Notes: generated by a model from the letters alone, not told the origin. A stretch of DNA of 64,000 nt from Brevibacillus brevis (GCF_022026395.1 NZ_CP041767.1:88501-152500), one strand, 5' to 3'. Positions 19,044 to 27,900 are shown, counted from the stretch's first letter. Made by a program: numbers and translations.

Positions 19044-19316
19044 ATGGCAAGAAACGCGTTACTTGACATTAAACGTAGTTTAGACGGACACATTGGTGAG
19101 CGCATCCTGCTGAAGGCTAATGGCGGTCGCCGCAAAACCGTTGAACGTAGTGGCATCCTCGAAGAAACTTACCCATCTGTGTTTGTGGTAAAGCTGGATG
19201 ACGATCAACTCTTTGAGCGGGTATCTTACAGCTATGCTGACATCTTGACGGAAACAGTAGAATTGACGGTGTGCCGCGAAAACGAGCACATCCGCATCAC
19301 ATTTGTACAACAGTAG
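19044..19316 (+). CDS. veg: Veg protein (biofilm-related, SH3-like fold)
   Basis: A 90-aa protein matching B. subtilis Veg over its length ([20 protein letters not shown], then [16 protein letters not shown] and FVVKLDD). Veg is very highly transcribed in B. subtilis and stimulates biofilm genes, apparently by antagonising SinR. The ATG at 19044 lies behind GAGGTGG; an in-frame start at 18990 would overlap the P2 promoter and is rejected. It stands alone between promoters and terminator. Confidence 0.95.
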   Translation: MARNALLDIKRSLDGHIGERILLKANGGRRKTVERSGILEETYPSVFVVKLDDDQLFERVSYSYADILTETVELTVCRENEHIRITFVQQ

Positions 19317-19347
19317 AGCCCTTTTGGGTTCTACTGTTTTGTTTTTT
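19311..19347 (+). terminator. veg terminator
   Basis: CAGTAGAGCCC pairs with GGGTTCTACTG around a short T-rich loop, followed by TTTTGTTTTTT. The stem includes the veg stop codon. Confidence 0.9.
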
Positions 19348-19377
19348 ATATCGAAAAGCTCTGAACATTTGGTTGAG

Positions 19378-19407
19378 GCAATAAAATGAGCGGCATGGAG
19401 CACACTA
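19378..19407 (+). promoter_or_regulatory. Possible sigma-G promoter of sspF
   Basis: GCAATA, 17 bases, CACACTA, 27 bases ahead of sspF. It resembles the sigma-G pattern TGAATA/CATACTA imperfectly. It is supported mainly by the known forespore expression of ssp genes. Confidence 0.35.
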
Positions 19408-19433
19408 AGCTTGTCGACGAGAAGGAGGGTGCT

Positions 19434-19613
19434 ATGGGTCGCAGACGAGGACTGATGTCAGAGCAGTTAAAGATGGAACTGGCCAAAGAGCTTGGGTTTT
19501 ACGATACGGTAAAATCCGAGGGTTGGGGAGGCATCACGACACGTGACGCGGGTAACATGGTCAAGCGCGCTGTTCAGCTTGCTGAGGAAGCATTAGCCGC
19601 TAAGCGATTGTAA
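19434..19613 (+). CDS. sspF: Small acid-soluble spore protein SspF
   Basis: A 59-aa protein of the alpha/beta-type SASP superfamily, close to B. subtilis Ssp[21 protein letters not shown], then [19 protein letters not shown]. Related proteins coat spore DNA and protect it. The MGRRRG start is fixed by GGAGGGTGCT just upstream; a longer frame to 19386 is rejected. It sits between veg and ispE as in B. subtilis and has its own terminator. Confidence 0.93.
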   Translation: MGRRRGLMSEQLKMELAKELGFYDTVKSEGWGGITTRDAGNMVKRAVQLAEEALAAKRL

Positions 19614-19663
19614 CGTTTGGGTTTGATCGAACGGACGTTTCTCACCATATAAAACTCGTTGAC

Positions 19664-19690
19664 AAAGCCGGGGCAGCCCGGCTTTTTTTT
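19664..19690 (+). terminator. sspF terminator
   Basis: AAAGCCGGG pairs with CCCGGCTTT around a short loop, followed by eight T residues. Confidence 0.93.
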
Positions 19691-19829
19691 CTGTAAAGAG
19701 AGCTGAATTTTCGAAATACCCATAATGATCTCGATCCTATTCTTTTTAATTGATCAAGTGGCATGGGAGAGTTTGCCTATGCTACAATAAGAGACTAGGA
19801 AATTTAGAAAGTAGGCAGAGGTGAATTAC

Positions 19830-20708
19830 GTGCGTATCTCGGTCAAAGCTCCGGCCAAAATTAATTTGACTCTCGACGTGCTTGCCAAACGGCCGGACGG
19901 TTATCACGAAGTGGAAATGGTGATGACAACCGTAGACTTGGCAGATCGTGTGGACATGACTCTACGCGAAGATGGTGAGATTACGCTGGACTGTTCTGCC
20001 AGCTTCGTACCGGATGATATCCGTAACCATGCATATAAAGCGGCAACGCTCATGAAAGAAAAATTTCAAGTACGCCAGGGCGTACACTTGTATATCGACA
20101 AGCAAATACCAGTTGCGGCTGGGCTGGCAGGTGGCAGCAGTGATGCAGCGGCAACACTGCGCGGCTTGAACCAATTATGGAATCTCGGGTTGACCAGAGA
20201 TGAGTTGGCTAAAATCGGAGCGGAGATTGGCTCTGATGTGCCATTTTGCGTTTACGGTGGAACAGCACTGGCGACGGGGCGTGGCGAACAGATTGCGCAT
20301 CTGGGAGCGCCTGCACCGTGCTGGGTCATTCTAGCCAAGCCGCCTATCGGAGTATCTACCCCGGATGTGTACGGAAACCTGCGTGTGGCCCAGATCGATA
20401 ATCATCCCGATACCAAACAAATGCTGCAAGCTATTGCGACCCAAGACTTTTCACTCATGTGCCAATCTCTTGGGAATGTGTTGGAGAATGTCACGCTCTC
20501 GCTCCATCCACAAGTAAGACAGATCAAGGATCTCATGGTCGCGTCGGGGGCAGACGGTGTCCTGATGTCTGGCAGCGGTCCTACCGTGTTTGCTCTTGTG
20601 CAAAAGGAAGCGAAAGTACATCGGATCTACAATGCGTTGCGAGGTTTTGTCAAAGATGTGTTTGTTGTCCGAATGTTAGGCGCCAAAGAAGGGGAAATAC
20701 TTGCATAA
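19830..20708 (+). CDS. ispE: 4-diphosphocytidyl-2-C-methyl-D-erythritol kinase
   Basis: A 292-aa GHMP-family kinase of the MEP isoprenoid pathway that phosphorylates CDP-methylerythritol. It begins with [12 protein letters not shown] (substrate-binding Lys and Asn), has the GHMP ATP loop [20 protein letters not shown] near residue 93, GSDVPFC near 133 and the C-terminal GSGPTVFAL near 249. GTG 19830 is preferred because AGAGGTGA five bases upstream overlaps the alternative GTG at 19821. TACAAT 41 bases upstream may be part of its promoter. Confidence 0.95.
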   Translation: MRISVKAPAKINLTLDVLAKRPDGYHEVEMVMTTVDLADRVDMTLREDGEITLDCSASFVPDDIRNHAYKAATLMKEKFQVRQGVHLYIDKQIPVAAGLAGGSSDAAATLRGLNQLWNLGLTRDELAKIGAEIGSDVPFCVYGGTALATGRGEQIAHLGAPAPCWVILAKPPIGVSTPDVYGNLRVAQIDNHPDTKQMLQAIATQDFSLMCQSLGNVLENVTLSLHPQVRQIKDLMVASGADGVLMSGSGPTVFALVQKEAKVHRIYNALRGFVKDVFVVRMLGAKEGEILA

Positions 20709-20763
20709 ACCCGTATGGAAATGATACATTATCAGCATAATATTCGGTTTTGGAGGAAGAGCC

Positions 20764-21597
20764 ATGAAGAAATTGCGCAGAAGTGCACGTCTGGTTGACA
20801 TGACGCAGCACTTGCTCGCCCATCCCCATACGCTGACTCCTCTCACTCTGTTCGCGGAACAATACGGCGCAGCGAAATCATCCATCAGTGAAGACTTGTC
20901 TATCATCAAAGAGGCTTTTGAAGTCCAAGGGGTAGGCTTGTTGAAAACGGTGGCGGGAGCGGCAGGCGGAGTGAAGTATATTCCACAGGTCAAAACGGAA
21001 GAGGCCCTTCACTTCATGCGCGAACTGATCGGTCAACTCGCTAATCCAGAGAGACTTTTGCCAGGTGGATACTTGTACATGTCCGACATTCTCGGAAATC
21101 CACAAACGATGGCGAAGATCGGAAAGCTCTTTGCAACCGCTTATGCGGATAAAAATGTGGATGTCGTCATGACGGTGGAAACAAAGGGGATTCCACTTGC
21201 GTATGCGACGGCTATGTTTTTGAATGTGCCTGTTGTGATTGTGCGCCGTGACAACAAGGTGACGGAAGGTTCAGTAGTGAGCATTAACTATGTATCTGGT
21301 TCCAGTAAACGAATTCAAACCATGTCACTCGCTCGCCGCGGTTTGGCCGAGCAGTCTCGTGTCCTCATTGTGGACGACTTTATGAAAGCTGGCGGGACGC
21401 TGCGGGGCATGATTGATTTGTTGCAGGAATTCCGTGCAACCGTAGTGGGATGCGGCGTACTGGTAGAAACGACAGCGGATGTTTCTGAGCGTTTGGTAGA
21501 TGAATACGTATCACTTGCAAAACTGCAGGATGTAGACTTCAAGGGCAAGCAAATTGAAATAGAGCTAGGCAGTTTTTTTGAAATTAGAGGGGAGTAG
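20764..21597 (+). CDS. purR: Pur operon repressor PurR
   Basis: A 277-aa repressor of purine synthesis and transport genes. The N-terminal 70 residues form a winged helix (LTPLTLFAEQYGAAKSSISEDLSII). The rest is a phosphoribosyltransferase-like domain whose PRPP-binding motif VLIVDDFMKAGGTLRGMI is near residue 200. PRPP acts as inducer and the domain is not catalytic. TTGGAGGAAG precedes the ATG. It is followed after six bases by ridA, as in B. subtilis (purR-yabJ). Confidence 0.96.
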   Translation: MKKLRRSARLVDMTQHLLAHPHTLTPLTLFAEQYGAAKSSISEDLSIIKEAFEVQGVGLLKTVAGAAGGVKYIPQVKTEEALHFMRELIGQLANPERLLPGGYLYMSDILGNPQTMAKIGKLFATAYADKNVDVVMTVETKGIPLAYATAMFLNVPVVIVRRDNKVTEGSVVSINYVSGSSKRIQTMSLARRGLAEQSRVLIVDDFMKAGGTLRGMIDLLQEFRATVVGCGVLVETTADVSERLVDEYVSLAKLQDVDFKGKQIEIELGSFFEIRGE

Positions 21598-21603
21598 ATA
21601 GGT

Positions 21604-21984
21604 ATGGCAATCTCTTTTGTTTCAACTGACAAGGCTCCTGCCGCTATTGGTCCTTACAGCCAAGCTGCAAAGGTAGGTCCATTTCTTTTCGCATCCGGTC
21701 AAATTCCGCTGCGTGCAGACGGCACTCTGGTAGAAGGTGACGTCGTGGAGCAAACCCATCAGGTTTTTTCCAACATTCAAGCGGTACTGGCAGAAGCTGG
21801 TGGCAACCTGACGAATGTAGTGAAAGCGACTGTATTTATCAAGGACATGAATGATTTTGGTCAACTGAACGAAGTGTACGGCCAATATTTTGGCGATCAC
21901 AAGCCAGCTCGCTCCACTGTGGAAGTGGCACGACTGCCGCGCGATGTAAAAGTCGAAATCGAAATCGTAGCTTATATCGGATAG
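21604..21984 (+). CDS. ridA: 2-iminobutanoate/2-iminopropanoate deaminase RidA (YabJ)
   Basis: A 126-aa protein of the RidA/YER057c family, a trimeric enzyme that hydrolyses reactive enamines and imines released by PLP enzymes. It contains [11 protein letters not shown] near residue 13, FASGQIPL near 31, and the signature [19 protein letters not shown] near 77, with the catalytic arginine in [11 protein letters not shown] near 105. B. subtilis YabJ is linked to purR function. A terminator follows. Confidence 0.95.
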   Translation: MAISFVSTDKAPAAIGPYSQAAKVGPFLFASGQIPLRADGTLVEGDVVEQTHQVFSNIQAVLAEAGGNLTNVVKATVFIKDMNDFGQLNEVYGQYFGDHKPARSTVEVARLPRDVKVEIEIVAYIG

Positions 21985-21994
21985 AAAAAAATGG

Positions 21995-22030
21995 AAAACA
22001 GCCTGATGCCACGCGCATTGGGCTGTTTTT
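21995..22030 (+). terminator. ridA terminator
   Basis: AAAACAGCC pairs with GGCTGTTTTT across an 18-base loop, with a T run. Confidence 0.85.
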
Positions 22031-22108
22031 GTACTTGCAGAAAATGTTTCCAAAAAATGACATATAAACATATTTATATATTTTTTCAAAAATTACATAA
22101 TGATAAGC

Positions 22109-22135
22109 AGGAATATTTACCCAGCAGGTGGAAAT
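22109..22135 (+). promoter_or_regulatory. Probable sigma-H promoter of spoVG
   Basis: AGGAATA, 14 bases, GGAAAT, lying 40 bases ahead of the spoVG start behind an A+T-rich stretch (22052-22100). B. subtilis spoVG has a sigma-H promoter of the form AGGATTT/GGAATT with an upstream AT box bound by AbrB. Function here is inferred from that pattern. Confidence 0.6.
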
Positions 22136-22174
22136 AATCCTAAACGCGTTACATAGATAAAGGGAGTGAACTAG

Positions 22175-22462
22175 ATGGAAGTAACAGACGTAAGACTTCG
22201 CCGAGTGAATACGGATGGTAGGATGAAAGCGATTGCATCCATTACAATTGACCATGAATTTGTGGTTCATGATATCCGTGTCATTGACGGAAACAATGGT
22301 ATGTTTGTAGCTATGCCGAGCAAGCGTACACCAGACGGAGAATTCCGTGATATTGCACATCCGATTTCTTCGACTACCCGTGAAAAGATTCAGGCAGCAG
22401 TTCTCACAGAATACGACCGCGTAGGTCAAGAGGAAGAAAGCACTATCGAAGCTGGTGCTTAA
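22175..22462 (+). CDS. spoVG: Septation regulator SpoVG
   Basis: A 95-aa protein beginning [20 protein letters not shown] and containing [20 protein letters not shown] and the conserved DIAHPI. It affects asymmetric septation and cortex formation, and homologues bind nucleic acid. Length and sequence are typical. AAAGGGAGTGA precedes the ATG. A bidirectional hairpin follows. Confidence 0.97.
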   Translation: MEVTDVRLRRVNTDGRMKAIASITIDHEFVVHDIRVIDGNNGMFVAMPSKRTPDGEFRDIAHPISSTTREKIQAAVLTEYDRVGQEEESTIEAGA

Positions 22463-22479
22463 AAAGTCCTGATACTCAA

Positions 22480-22508
22480 AGCACCCTGTCACTTTCGGCA
22501 GGGTGCTT
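22480..22508. terminator. Bidirectional hairpin between spoVG and the COG0523 GTPase
   Basis: AGCACCCTG pairs with CAGGGTGCT around an 11-base loop. Neither side has a long T run; it probably serves both convergent genes. Confidence 0.6.
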
Positions 22509-22517
22509 CGGCGTCCG

Positions 22518-23534
22518 TTAACCATAACATTTTTTTAAATCGTTCAAAATAAATTCTCGATCCATTCCTTCTCCGATGAAGACAGCTACCATCTTCGGCC
22601 CGAAATTTTCAAATGGAAACAGGAGCACCTGATTATCGGTATGTTGAAACGAGATTAGCTCGGGCTTTCCGTGGAACTGGACATAGCCTTTTGCCCGATA
22701 GACGTTTTTAGGGAGATCGTACAGAAAGTCCTCGAATTTTTTCTCGTCTACGGGTCCGGTAAATACATAGGAAAACGTTTCGATACTATTGTAGAGAGAG
22801 GGTTGGCTTGTTTTCAGGCCAAGGGATTGCTTGAGCCTGTCCATCGTTGACATTCGGCCGATGCTTTTCTGTACGGCCATGGGGCGGTTTTCCTCGTTGT
22901 CGAGCGGTCGCTCATGAACGGTTCGTTTGACTGATAAAAGCCGGGAGACTTCTATTTCTGCCTGAACAGTAGCGTGTATGGGTGCAGTCGGATTGATTTC
23001 ACTGAGCTTTTGACGAACCCGCTCTACGACATCAGGATTAGTCAAATCGGTTTTGTTCAACAGAAGCAGGTCTGCGTAACGCACTTGGTTTCGAATTGTT
23101 TTGACCAGAGTGGCAGTCGAGGAGAATCGTGAGTTGAGGTCCAGAAAGCGAGAGGCGTCGACAACGCTAATGGTCCCTTTTAACTCCAGTCGATCATACA
23201 GCTCTGGATGAGTAATCGTATCGATGACATCGAGTGGATCGGCTACACCAGTAGTTTCGATGAGGATTCGGTCTGGCGCAATGGCGTTCATAATATCTTT
23301 CAAGCCCTCCGTCAGCTCGCCCTTGATCGAGCAGCATATGCAGCCATCGAGCATTTTTTTGACAGGAAAGCCAAACCCCTGCAATTGTTCCCCGTCAATA
23401 TCTTCCTCCCCCATTTCATTCATCAATACGACCACTTTCTGGTCTGTGATGCGCAAATGAGTCAGCCACTTTTGCAAAAGGGTGGTTTTTCCGCTTCCTA
23501 AATACCCAGTCAGCAAGTATACCTCTGCGCTCAT
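22518..23534 (-). CDS. COG0523 (CobW/YjiA/ZagA-type) GTPase
   Basis: A 338-aa G3E-family GTPase. The Walker A motif GYLGSGKTTLLQKW is near residue 8, the metal-binding CxCC motif in GCICCSIKGEL near 64, the Walker B-like ETTGVADP near 94 and NKTDL near 158. A CobW_C domain follows from about 235. Family members deliver zinc, cobalt or other metals to client proteins. It lacks a histidine-rich stretch. No Zur-type palindrome was seen in its 150-base upstream region, so the metal is undetermined. It is a minus-strand insertion between spoVG and glmU. Confidence 0.88.
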   Translation of the reverse strand: MSAEVYLLTGYLGSGKTTLLQKWLTHLRITDQKVVVLMNEMGEEDIDGEQLQGFGFPVKKMLDGCICCSIKGELTEGLKDIMNAIAPDRILIETTGVADPLDVIDTITHPELYDRLELKGTISVVDASRFLDLNSRFSSTATLVKTIRNQVRYADLLLLNKTDLTNPDVVERVRQKLSEINPTAPIHATVQAEIEVSRLLSVKRTVHERPLDNEENRPMAVQKSIGRMSTMDRLKQSLGLKTSQPSLYNSIETFSYVFTGPVDEKKFEDFLYDLPKNVYRAKGYVQFHGKPELISFQHTDNQVLLFPFENFGPKMVAVFIGEGMDREFILNDLKKCYG

Positions 23535-23668
23535 CTCATCCTACCTCCTTCAAATAACCCCTTTCGCCAAACAATATATCACATTTCTGTCAGAAAATTA
23601 AATGTTGTCTGCCATATGTCTAACTACTGGCAATGCAAGGAATCAACCATAATCCTGTATCGATTGTC

Positions 23669-23698
23669 TTGAAATTCACATATGAATTAGGATATAGT
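23669..23698 (+). promoter_or_regulatory. glmU promoter
   Basis: TTGAAA, 18 bases, TATAGT. Moderate match to sigma-A consensus, 32 bases ahead of the glmU start. Confidence 0.6.
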
Positions 23699-23729
23699 CA
23701 TTGTGGAACTTCTACGATGGAGGGTTGAC

Positions 23730-25115
23730 ATGTCTAAGATCCATGCCGTGGTTCTGGCTGCTGGTCAGGGTACACGGATGAAATCGAAGCTGTACAAAGT
23801 CCTGCACCCTGTGTGCGGAAAGCCTATGGTTCAGCATGTAGTCGATACGATGGCGTCCATGCAGGTTCAGGATATCGTTGTCGTCGTAGGTCATGGTGCT
23901 GACGCTGTCCGCGCCAAGCTAGGCGAGGACGTCACTTATGCTCTGCAAGAAGAACAGTTGGGGACGGCACATGCCGTTTCGCAGGCAGCGCCGTTTTTAC
24001 AGGATAAAGAAGGAACTACGTTTCTTTTATATGGAGACGTTCCCCTCTTGTCAGCGACTACGTTGTCGGCCTTGCTGACCTATCACGAGGAGCAGCAAGC
24101 GGCTGCAACTGTATTGACCGCCGTGTTACCTGACGCAACAGGTTATGGGCGTATCGTGCGCAATGAGGCGGGCGAAGTATTGCGAATCGTGGAACATAAA
24201 GACGCTACGGAAGCGGAACGGGCGATCAGAGAAATTAATACGGGCATATACTGCTATGACAACCGAAAATTATGGAAAGCCTTGGCGGAAGTGAAAAATG
24301 ACAACGCACAAGGCGAATACTATGTAACAGACGTTGTCGGTATTTTGCGTGATGCAGGTGAAAAGGTAGTCGGATACGAAGCGATTGACCCGGAGGAAAC
24401 AATGGGTGTGAACGATCGTGTGCAGCTATCGGAAGCAGAAGCCTACATGAAAAAACGTATTATGACTGGTCACATGCGAAATGGTGTGACTATCATCGAC
24501 CCAACTTCTACGTACATCGAAACTGATGTGAAGATTGAGGCAGATACCGTGATTCACCCAGGTTCTTTCCTGCGTGGACAAACAACTATTGGAGCCGATT
24601 GTGTAATCGGGCCCCAAGCGGATCTGACGAACGTAGAAGTAGCGAGTGGCGTGACCATTTCTTACTCGGTGATGGTTGATTCGAGTGTCGAAAGTAACTC
24701 ATCTGTTGGGCCATTTGCTTATGTTCGACCAGGATCACAGATTGGAAGCAATGCCAAAATCGGTGATTTCGTGGAATTGAAAAATGCGAAAATTGGTGAC
24801 GGTACGAAGGTTCCACATCTCAGCTATGTAGGAGATGCGGAAATCGGAGACGGAGTCAATATTGGCTGTGGAACGATTACCGTCAACTACGATGGGGCAG
24901 TGAAGCATAAAACAACAGTAAAAGATGGAGCATTCATCGGATGCAACAGCAATCTGGTTGCGCCAGTTACAGTTGGACAAAATGCTTATGTAGCTGCAGG
25001 ATCGACCATTAATCAAGATGTGCCAGATAATGCGCTTGCGATCGCACGTGAGCGTCAAGTAAATAAAATCGATTACGCGAACAAAATGCCTCGCAAGGGC
25101 AAAAAGCAATCATAA
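23730..25115 (+). CDS. glmU: Bifunctional GlmU (N-acetylglucosamine-1-P uridyltransferase / glucosamine-1-P acetyltransferase)
   Basis: A 461-aa enzyme making UDP-GlcNAc for peptidoglycan and teichoic acid. The N-terminal pyrophosphorylase domain has VVLAAGQGTRMKSKLYKVLH at residue 8, the uridine-binding QEEQLGTAHAV near 77 and YGDVPLL near 102. The C-terminal half is a left-handed beta-helix of hexapeptide repeats (for example IGSNAKIGDFVELKNAKIGD) with the acetyltransferase HLSYVGDAEIG region near 363. ATG 23730 follows GGAGG; an in-frame ATG-less extension to 23703 is discarded. prs follows after 21 bases. Confidence 0.97.
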   Translation: MSKIHAVVLAAGQGTRMKSKLYKVLHPVCGKPMVQHVVDTMASMQVQDIVVVVGHGADAVRAKLGEDVTYALQEEQLGTAHAVSQAAPFLQDKEGTTFLLYGDVPLLSATTLSALLTYHEEQQAAATVLTAVLPDATGYGRIVRNEAGEVLRIVEHKDATEAERAIREINTGIYCYDNRKLWKALAEVKNDNAQGEYYVTDVVGILRDAGEKVVGYEAIDPEETMGVNDRVQLSEAEAYMKKRIMTGHMRNGVTIIDPTSTYIETDVKIEADTVIHPGSFLRGQTTIGADCVIGPQADLTNVEVASGVTISYSVMVDSSVESNSSVGPFAYVRPGSQIGSNAKIGDFVELKNAKIGDGTKVPHLSYVGDAEIGDGVNIGCGTITVNYDGAVKHKTTVKDGAFIGCNSNLVAPVTVGQNAYVAAGSTINQDVPDNALAIARERQVNKIDYANKMPRKGKKQS

Positions 25116-25136
25116 CGGGAGGTTCTTGAGAAGATC

Positions 25137-26087
25137 ATGGCTAACTACCGCGACCCAAAACTGAAGGTATTTACGTGCAACGCAAACCCGGAACTGGCAA
25201 AAGAAATCGCCGAACACATCGGCGTACCACTCGGAAACGCACAAGTAGTGCGCTTTAGTGATGGCGAATGCCAACTCAAACTCAATGAAAGTGTTCGCGG
25301 TTGTGACGTATTTGTCATTCAGCCAACATCTGCTCCCGTTAATGAGCATCTGATGGAGCTTTTGGTCATGGTCGATGCATTGAAGCGCGCTTCGGCTAAG
25401 AGTATCAACGTGGTTATTCCTTACTACGGTTATGCTCGTCAAGATCGTAAAGCACGTGCACGCGATCCAATCACGGCTAAGCTGGTTGCGAACCTGATCG
25501 AGACAGCGGGTGCACAACGTGTGATTACGATGGATCTGCACGCAACACAAATCCAAGGCTTCTTCGATATTCCGGTAGATCATCTGCTGGGTGTGCCTAT
25601 CTTGGGTAAACACTTCTCTGAAAAAGGTCTGAAAGACATCGTTGTTGTATCTCCAGACCACGGTGGCGTGACCCGTGCTCGTAAATTGGCAGAACGTCTG
25701 GAAGCGCCTATTGCCATTATTGACAAACGTCGCCCAGAACCAAACGTAGCCGAAGTAATGAACATCGTAGGGAACATCGAAGGCAAAACAGCGATTATCA
25801 TCGACGATATTATCGATACCGCTGGAACGATCACACTGGCTGCAAGTGCACTTGTAGAAGCAGGCGCACGTGAAGTATATGCATGCTGCACGCACCCAGT
25901 TCTGTCTGGTCCTGCTATCGAGCGTATTGCAAACTCGAAGATCAAGGAACTGATTGTGACCAACTCGATTCCGCTGACAGAAGAACAAATTATCGATAAG
26001 ATTACCGTTCTTTCCGTAGCGCCAATCATTGGTGAAGCAATCATTCGTGTTCACGAAGAGCTTTCCGTAAGCAAGTTGTTCGATTAA
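25137..26087 (+). CDS. prs: Ribose-phosphate pyrophosphokinase
   Basis: A 316-aa class I PRPP synthetase that transfers pyrophosphate from ATP to ribose-5-phosphate, feeding purines, pyrimidines, NAD, His and Trp. Motifs: [16 protein letters not shown] near residue 40, the ATP-binding [20 protein letters not shown] near 97, [16 protein letters not shown] near 169 and the PRPP loop [13 protein letters not shown] near 221. Codon use is strongly biased, as expected for a highly expressed gene. It is in the conserved glmU-prs-ctc order. Confidence 0.98.
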   Translation: MANYRDPKLKVFTCNANPELAKEIAEHIGVPLGNAQVVRFSDGECQLKLNESVRGCDVFVIQPTSAPVNEHLMELLVMVDALKRASAKSINVVIPYYGYARQDRKARARDPITAKLVANLIETAGAQRVITMDLHATQIQGFFDIPVDHLLGVPILGKHFSEKGLKDIVVVSPDHGGVTRARKLAERLEAPIAIIDKRRPEPNVAEVMNIVGNIEGKTAIIIDDIIDTAGTITLAASALVEAGAREVYACCTHPVLSGPAIERIANSKIKELIVTNSIPLTEEQIIDKITVLSVAPIIGEAIIRVHEELSVSKLFD

Positions 26088-26091
26088 TATA

Positions 26092-26112
26092 CAATCCCCT
26101 GTTAGGGGATTG
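26092..26112 (+). repeat. Perfect hairpin after prs
   Basis: CAATCCCCT pairs with AGGGGATTG around GTT. No T run follows, so it may be a 3' stabilising structure for prs or part of the rplY leader rather than a terminator. Confidence 0.6.
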
Positions 26113-26116
26113 AACT

Positions 26117-26177
26117 AAACCTCCGATGGACAAGCTAGTGAGGAAACTTTTACTAGCGGTCCGAAGGAGGTTTTTTT
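26117..26177 (+). promoter_or_regulatory. rplY/ctc leader hairpin sequestering the ribosome-binding site
   Basis: AAACCTCC (26117-26124) pairs with GGAGGTTT (26166-26173), which contains the rplY Shine-Dalgarno sequence. Inside lie a GAT/GAA internal loop, GGAC paired with GTCC and a distal GCTAGT/ACTAGC stem. Seven T residues follow GGAGG and run up to the GTG start, so the same hairpin is also terminator-shaped. This suggests translational or transcriptional control of L25; the ligand is unknown. Confidence 0.65.
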
Positions 26178-26786
26178 GTGGAACAATTACAGGCACAGTC
26201 TCGCGAAAAAAAGACAGGCAATGCTGTAAAGGTACTGCGTAACGAAGGTTGGGTTCCCGGTATTATCTACGGGAGCGAAGTGGGCAATAAGCCGATTCAG
26301 GTCAAGGGAAGAGAGCTGGATGCGGCCCTGCGTAACCAGTCGACAAACAAGCCATTTCGGTTAAGTGTAGATGGGAACACGCACGATGTCATGGTTTATG
26401 AGCTGCAACGGCATCCCTTGCAGGGGAACATTTTGCATGCAGATTTTAAGAAGATCAATATGAATGAAAAAATACACACGTCTGTCCCTGTCCTCATGAC
26501 AGGAGATCCGGAATTGGGTGTGGCTACCCTTATCCGCCACAGTGTGGAAGTGACTTGCTTGCCAGGTAATATACCAGAATCCTTCCTGGTCGATGTCGAT
26601 GGAATGAATATCGGGGATGTCGTGCTTGTTTCCGATCTGAATGTCCCACCCGGAGTAGATCTGGGGCTCGAATCCACGGAAGTGCTAATCAGTGTACTGC
26701 CAGTGAAGGCCAAGTCCGAAGAATCAATCGATGCGGAACAAGAAGCTGAAGCAGTGGCTGAAAAAGCAGGAACAGCGAACGAATAA
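26178..26786 (+). CDS. rplY: 50S ribosomal protein L25 / general stress protein Ctc
   Basis: A 202-aa bL25 of the long TL5/Ctc type. The N-terminal 95 residues are the 5S rRNA-binding domain (GNAVKVLRNEGWVPGIIYG, then HPLQGNILHADFKKIN); the C-terminal domain is a beta-rich extension ending in an acidic tail (EEAEAVAEKAGTANE-like). In B. subtilis ctc is a sigma-B stress gene. Here no sigma-B promoter was noticed and expression appears linked to prs and the leader hairpin. Translation begins at GTG 26178 behind GGAGG. Confidence 0.94.
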   Translation: MEQLQAQSREKKTGNAVKVLRNEGWVPGIIYGSEVGNKPIQVKGRELDAALRNQSTNKPFRLSVDGNTHDVMVYELQRHPLQGNILHADFKKINMNEKIHTSVPVLMTGDPELGVATLIRHSVEVTCLPGNIPESFLVDVDGMNIGDVVLVSDLNVPPGVDLGLESTEVLISVLPVKAKSEESIDAEQEAEAVAEKAGTANE

Positions 26787-26803
26787 AATCAGGGCGTGAA
26801 AAA

Positions 26804-26842
26804 AGAAGGGCGAGGTGATTTCATCTCTGCCCTTCTACTTTT
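26804..26842 (+). terminator. rplY terminator
   Basis: AGAAGGGC pairs with GCCCTTCT with an inner GATG-type stem, followed by ACTTTTG. It is moderately T-rich. Confidence 0.7.
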
Positions 26843-26892
26843 GTTCACGTAACCATTCGAGTACAATGGGGAGAGAGTAGGAGGGAATAAGC

Positions 26893-27462
26893 GTGAAAGT
26901 CATAATCGGATTGGGTAATCCCGGCAAAAAATATGAAGACACCAGACATAATGCTGGCTTTATGGCCATAGATAAGATTAGCGACAAATGGGGAATTCCT
27001 GTTACGCAAAACAAGTTTCGTGCACTCGTGGGCGAAGGCCGCATCGAGGGCGAGAAGGTACTGCTGGTGAAGCCGCAGACGTACATGAATCTCTCCGGTG
27101 AATCGGTAGCGGAAGTACTCAAATTTTACAAGCTGATCCCCGACGATCTTGTCGTCATCTACGACGATCTTGATTTGCCGACCGGACATCTTCGCCTGCG
27201 AGAAAAAGGCAGCGCTGGTGGGCATAACGGCATCAAGTCGATGATTCAGCATTTGGGCACACAGGAGTTTAAACGAATCAAGGTAGGAATCAGTCGTCCT
27301 GAACCAGGGCGGAGCGTCAGCGACTATGTTTTGAATACGTTTCCAGTGTCAGAAAGAGCCGACATTCAAGAAGCGGTGAGCTTGGCGGCTGACGCATGCG
27401 CCATGTGGACAAGAGAGTCGTTTTTAAAGGTCATGAACCATTACAACAGCTTGAAAAAGTAG
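26893..27462 (+). CDS. pth: Peptidyl-tRNA hydrolase (SpoVC)
   Basis: A 189-aa cytoplasmic enzyme that frees tRNA from stalled peptidyl-tRNA. Signature residues: GLGNPGKKYEDTRHNAGFMA at the start (catalytic His in RHNAG), KPQTYMNLSGESV near 56, DDLDLPTGHLRLREKGSAGG near 93 and HNGIKSMI. GTG at 26893 follows GGAGGGAATAAGC. It is named spoVC in B. subtilis because of a conditional sporulation defect. TACAAT 25 bases upstream may be its -10. Confidence 0.97.
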   Translation: MKVIIGLGNPGKKYEDTRHNAGFMAIDKISDKWGIPVTQNKFRALVGEGRIEGEKVLLVKPQTYMNLSGESVAEVLKFYKLIPDDLVVIYDDLDLPTGHLRLREKGSAGGHNGIKSMIQHLGTQEFKRIKVGISRPEPGRSVSDYVLNTFPVSERADIQEAVSLAADACAMWTRESFLKVMNHYNSLKK

Positions 27463-27523
27463 TATGATTTCCCACCCAATCGTCCATACTAAGCGATAGG
27501 AACAGTATGGGGGTGGTATGTGC

Positions 27524-27754
27524 ATGAGCATACGCTATACATGTCGCTGCTGCGGCATGAAGATTGCAGAATTTGACGAATCGCAAGTAACGGAAGCGCA
27601 GCTCGGGTTTGATTCCTTGACCCCGGAGGAACGTGCTCTTATAATATCGAGAGAACAAAGTGGAGATACGGTCGTCAGCATCACGTGCGACTATTGCCGT
27701 GAAGCGCTGATTCAGCATCCAGAGCTTTCGCTAGTCGGAAACCCACTTCAATAA
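27524..27754 (+). CDS. fin: Anti-sigma-F factor Fin (YabK)
   Basis: A 76-aa zinc-finger-like protein with CRCCGMKI near the start and CDYCREAL near residue 61. In B. subtilis Fin (DUF2757) is made in the forespore and inhibits sigma-F, helping the switch to sigma-G. ATG 27524 is chosen because GGGGGTGG lies eight bases upstream; the ATG at 27518 is too close. It stands between pth and mfd exactly as in B. subtilis. Confidence 0.93.
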   Translation: MSIRYTCRCCGMKIAEFDESQVTEAQLGFDSLTPEERALIISREQSGDTVVSITCDYCREALIQHPELSLVGNPLQ

Positions 27755-27788
27755 GTGGATACGCATTAGGAAGGCTTGCACTGACAAG

Positions 27789-27818
27789 GCCTTAGCTTGG
27801 GGAGCTAAGGCTTCTTTT
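27789..27818 (+). terminator. fin terminator
   Basis: GCCTTAGCT pairs with AGCTAAGGC around a five-base loop, followed by TTCTTTT. Confidence 0.9.
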
Positions 27819-27900
27819 CGCATGGCTGACCTGCGGTTGTTGTGAACGTAAGCGAAGCTCTGATTTTAGTTGACAGAAGAATTAGAGAGGGGATTAGTGA

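Noticed and set aside
25110..26054. 314-codon open frame on the minus strand
   Set aside because: It is a mirror frame of prs, whose strong codon bias removes stops on the other strand. The Cys/Asn/Arg-rich product is not protein-like.
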